A DNA stretch of 8,359 nt from assembly GCA_002367255.1 (NCBI GenBank), contig DFBD01000169.1, positions 1 to 8,359 on the forward strand, in the 5' to 3' direction. Under the pieces are notes generated by a model that searched no databases, was not told where the DNA came from, and saw only the letters and a list, made by a program, of their open reading frames with translations. The translations under genes were made by a program, and so were the position numbers. This DNA is from Rhodobacterales bacterium UBA3089. GTDB lineage: Bacteria; Pseudomonadota; Alphaproteobacteria; Rhodobacterales; Rhodobacteraceae. Below are positions 6,978 through 8,359 of the stretch, in pieces. The first letter of the stretch is position 1. Every line of letters begins with the position of its first letter.

Positions 6978-7365
6978 ATTTGCCCTCGATTTCATCGGCC
7001 AGTTCTTCGAGGCGAAGCACGGCGTCCTCGTAGGAACGCAGCAAGACTTCCTCGTTCGGGAAAGCCTTGGGTGCGGCGGCTGCCAGCGCAGAGTTGCGGA
7101 CTTCGGCCGCGCGAAGCTGACCTTCAAGTTCTTTAACCCGCTCGATTGAGGCGCGCGCCTGCCATTCCAGTTCTTTAACTTTATCGGCCAGCATCAGGCC
7201 GGACATTAACAGCATCCGAGACTCGGTAACGCGGCCAATCTGGGCTTGGAGGGTGTCCGCCTCGGCGCTAAGTAGTTTAGCCGCAGCTTCGAGGTGGGGT
7301 TCTTCGCCATCGTTACAGGCGAGTGCAAAGTTTCGGTTACCAATCGTGATGTTGACTTCAGGCAT
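6976..7365 (-). CDS. zapA: Cell division protein ZapA
   Basis: A 129-residue ZapA, a cytosolic FtsZ-ring-associated protein that bundles FtsZ filaments and stabilises the division ring. The N-terminal globular domain shows the expected pattern: VNITIGNRNFALACNDG (4-20), then the helix EPHLEAAAKLLSAEADTL (22-39). The rest is a long helix and charged coiled coil (about 56-128) with an alanine-rich break near 92-102. It is longer than the roughly 105-110 residues of E. coli ZapA, as is common in alphaproteobacteria. The start ATG at 7365 has AAGGA (complement of 7373-7377) seven bases upstream and overlaps the end of the preceding coiled-coil gene by 8 bp. Its 3' end runs against the glutaredoxin terminator, so there is no room for a 6S RNA gene directly downstream, a position where ssrS is often found. 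Confidence 0.9.
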   Translation of the reverse strand: MPEVNITIGNRNFALACNDGEEPHLEAAAKLLSAEADTLQAQIGRVTESRMLLMSGLMLADKVKELEWQARASIERVKELEGQLRAAEVRNSALAAAAPKAFPNEEVLLRSYEDAVLRLEELADEIEGK

Positions 7366-7591
7366 TGCCGTTTCCTTCCATCAACGGGTTCAACTGGTCG
7401 ATCAATTTATTGACCTCGGCCAGATCACTTTCTCGTTGCGTCCGTAGTTGGCTCAACTGGGTTTGCAACTTTGCGTTAATTTCCTTTTCGGTAACCAGCG
7501 CACCGCTTTGACTATCCCGGGCACCGAGTGCCGCCGATATCCGGTCAGTGGCTGATTTAAGACGGTCTTCCAAAGTCTTCAATTCGTTCAT
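7358..7591 (-). CDS. Small coiled-coil protein upstream of zapA (DUF4164-like)
   Basis: A 77-residue, highly polar, almost entirely helical protein. A leucine/isoleucine-based heptad pattern runs from about residue 4 to 70 (LKTLEDRLKSATDRI, then EINAKLQTQLSQLR and DLAEVNKLIDQL). There is no signal peptide, membrane segment or enzyme motif. Size, composition and place between zapA and tkt match the alphaproteobacterial DUF4164 group; I assign this by resemblance and context, not by a search. It probably acts with ZapA, as the two are coupled by an 8-bp overlap (7358-7365). The ATG at 7591 is preferred: it starts the heptad pattern and has GGAAG (complement of 7599-7603) seven bases upstream. 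An in-frame ATG farther up, at 7735, would add 48 residues that are not coiled coil and would run through the promoter region. Confidence 0.78.
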   Translation of the reverse strand: MNELKTLEDRLKSATDRISAALGARDSQSGALVTEKEINAKLQTQLSQLRTQRESDLAEVNKLIDQLNPLMEGNGNA

Positions 7592-7651
7592 TTCTGTTCT
7601 TCCCGCGTCGATCAAGGTGCCTGCGAATCGCATTTCGATACCAATAAGAGG

Positions 7652-7657
7652 ATTATA
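7652..7657 (-). promoter_or_regulatory. Candidate -10 element for the coiled-coil/zapA operon
   Basis: The minus strand reads a perfect TATAAT here, 60 bases before the ATG at 7591, so a transcript would begin near 7645. No good -35 hexamer lies 16-18 bp upstream; the nearest sequence is GGCAAA or CGGCAA. The call rests on the -10 and position only. The same bases also give TATAAC on the plus strand (7654-7659). Confidence 0.3.
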
Positions 7658-7701
7658 ACCGCATTTCGCGTGATTTGCCGTGAATTTACCAATGCACATG
7701 C

Positions 7702-7729
7702 TTGACCCGTTCGACGGGGCTGGTATCAA
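7702..7729 (+). promoter_or_regulatory. Candidate tkt promoter with extended -10
   Basis: TTGACC (7702-7707, five of six consensus bases) and TATCAA (7724-7729) are spaced by 16 bp, and TGG directly before the -10 provides an extended -10 motif. Transcription would start near 7736, leaving a leader of about 25 nt. If correct, it rules out the in-frame ATGs at 7692 and 7698 as starts and supports GTG 7761. Confidence 0.42.
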
Positions 7730-7760
7730 CAACAAGAACCCCTATTCAAAGGATATCGCC

Positions 7761-8359
7761 GTGAACATTGAAGACCTTCGCAAACAGCACCCCGACCATT
7801 GGAATAAAGCCGCCGCATTGCGGATGTTGGCAATCGATGCAGTTCAGGCCGCCAATTCCGGCCACCCCGGAATGCCAATGGGTATGGCCGATGTTGCCAC
7901 GGTTCTTTTCGAAAAGCACATGAAGTTTGATGCATCGGCGCCACGATGGCCGGATCGGGATCGGTTTGTGTTGTCTGCGGGGCATGGCTCGATGTTGCTT
8001 TACGGGCTGCTGCACCTGACGGGTTACAAGGACATGACGATTGAAGAGATCGCCAATTTCCGCCAAATGGGCGCGAAAACTGCGGGGCATCCTGAATATG
8101 GCCACGCCGAAGGGATCGAGTGCACCACAGGGCCGCTGGGCCAAGGTATCGCCACGGCTGTTGGCATGGCGATGGGTGAACAATCCATGGCGGCCCGGTT
8201 TGGGAAAAAGCTGGTTGATCACCACACATATGTAATTGCTGGCGATGGTTGTCTGATGGAAGGCGTCAGCCACGAAGCAATCGGTCTGGCTGGCAAACAG
8301 CGGCTTGGCAAACTGATCGTGCTTTGGGATGACAACGGTATTTCGATTGATGGCAAGGT
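7761..8359 (+). CDS. tkt: Transketolase, N-terminal part (3' end outside the window)
   Basis: Thiamine-diphosphate enzyme that moves two-carbon ketol units between sugar phosphates in the non-oxidative pentose phosphate pathway. The first 199 residues are present and belong to the ThDP pyrophosphate-binding domain. Visible marks are the substrate/cofactor histidine in [12 protein letters not shown] (30-41, H35), [12 protein letters not shown] (71-82, H75), H109 in [15 protein letters not shown] (124-129), and the Mg/ThDP motif beginning GDGCLMEG (161-168) and ending with DDN (190-192). The start GTG at 7761 is favoured because family members begin a few residues before the conserved HPDHWNKA segment, and AAAGGA (7748-7753) sits at the right distance. 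ATGs at 7692 and 7698 are in frame but lack a ribosome-binding site and would add an unusual 21-23 residues. The gene diverges from the coiled-coil/zapA operon. No sign of damage up to the window edge. Confidence 0.96.
   Translation, partial: MNIEDLRKQHPDHWNKAAALRMLAIDAVQAANSGHPGMPMGMADVATVLFEKHMKFDASAPRWPDRDRFVLSAGHGSMLLYGLLHLTGYKDMTIEEIANFRQMGAKTAGHPEYGHAEGIECTTGPLGQGIATAVGMAMGEQSMAARFGKKLVDHHTYVIAGDGCLMEGVSHEAIGLAGKQRLGKLIVLWDDNGISIDGK

Noticed and set aside
7692..7760. Transketolase start at ATG 7692 or 7698
   Set aside because: Both are in frame, but no Shine-Dalgarno sequence precedes them, the added residues are unlike the family, and a good promoter candidate lies downstream of them.
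7746..8273. Minus-strand ORFs of 167 and 175 codons opposite transketolase
   Set aside because: They are antisense to highly conserved ThDP-binding sequence and have no independent support.

Overview
The window looks like core chromosome of an alphaproteobacterium, most likely of the Rhodobacterales/Roseobacter type with moderate GC. This rests on the protein sequences (PyrG, PurL, CGFS glutaredoxin, ZapA, transketolase), on the neighbourhood BolA-like / small membrane protein / monothiol glutaredoxin, and on the zapA / small coiled-coil gene / tkt arrangement. That last arrangement is familiar from alphaproteobacteria. I see no IS element, phage gene, tRNA, rRNA or CRISPR array.

Layout from left to right. 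Positions 1-443, minus strand: 5' part of a glutathione S-transferase-like gene that runs off the window. 444-666: divergent intergenic region with candidate promoters. 667-2310, plus: CTP synthase (pyrG). 2364-2804, plus: a TerB-like protein. 2801-3436, minus: a sulfotransferase, convergent with the TerB-like gene and sharing its stop-codon tetranucleotide. 3544-5712, plus: PurL of purine synthesis. 5713-6057: a gap that is not empty. It holds a 29-codon membrane-peptide ORF behind a near-perfect Shine-Dalgarno sequence, a strong hairpin, and a degenerate second copy of the peptide gene's translation start. 6058-6926, plus: a tight three-gene cluster of a BolA/IbaG-family protein, an uncharacterised one-pass membrane protein and a CGFS monothiol glutaredoxin, closed by an intrinsic terminator. 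6976-7591, minus: zapA preceded by a small coiled-coil gene (DUF4164-like). 7761-8359, plus: 5' part of a transketolase gene.

PyrG (CTP) and PurL (FGAM step of purine synthesis) both use glutamine amide nitrogen, but they are separate transcription units. The BolA-like protein and the CGFS glutaredoxin belong to families known to bind each other through a [2Fe-2S] cluster, so the membrane protein translated between them is a candidate accessory of Fe-S or iron handling. ZapA and the coiled-coil protein are coupled by an 8-bp overlap and probably act together at, or near, the division ring.

The most novel element is the short hydrophobic peptide gene at 5784-5873 with its decayed partial duplicate at 5920-5951. 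Its features are reminiscent of small membrane peptides such as type I toxins, but no function can be assigned from sequence alone.
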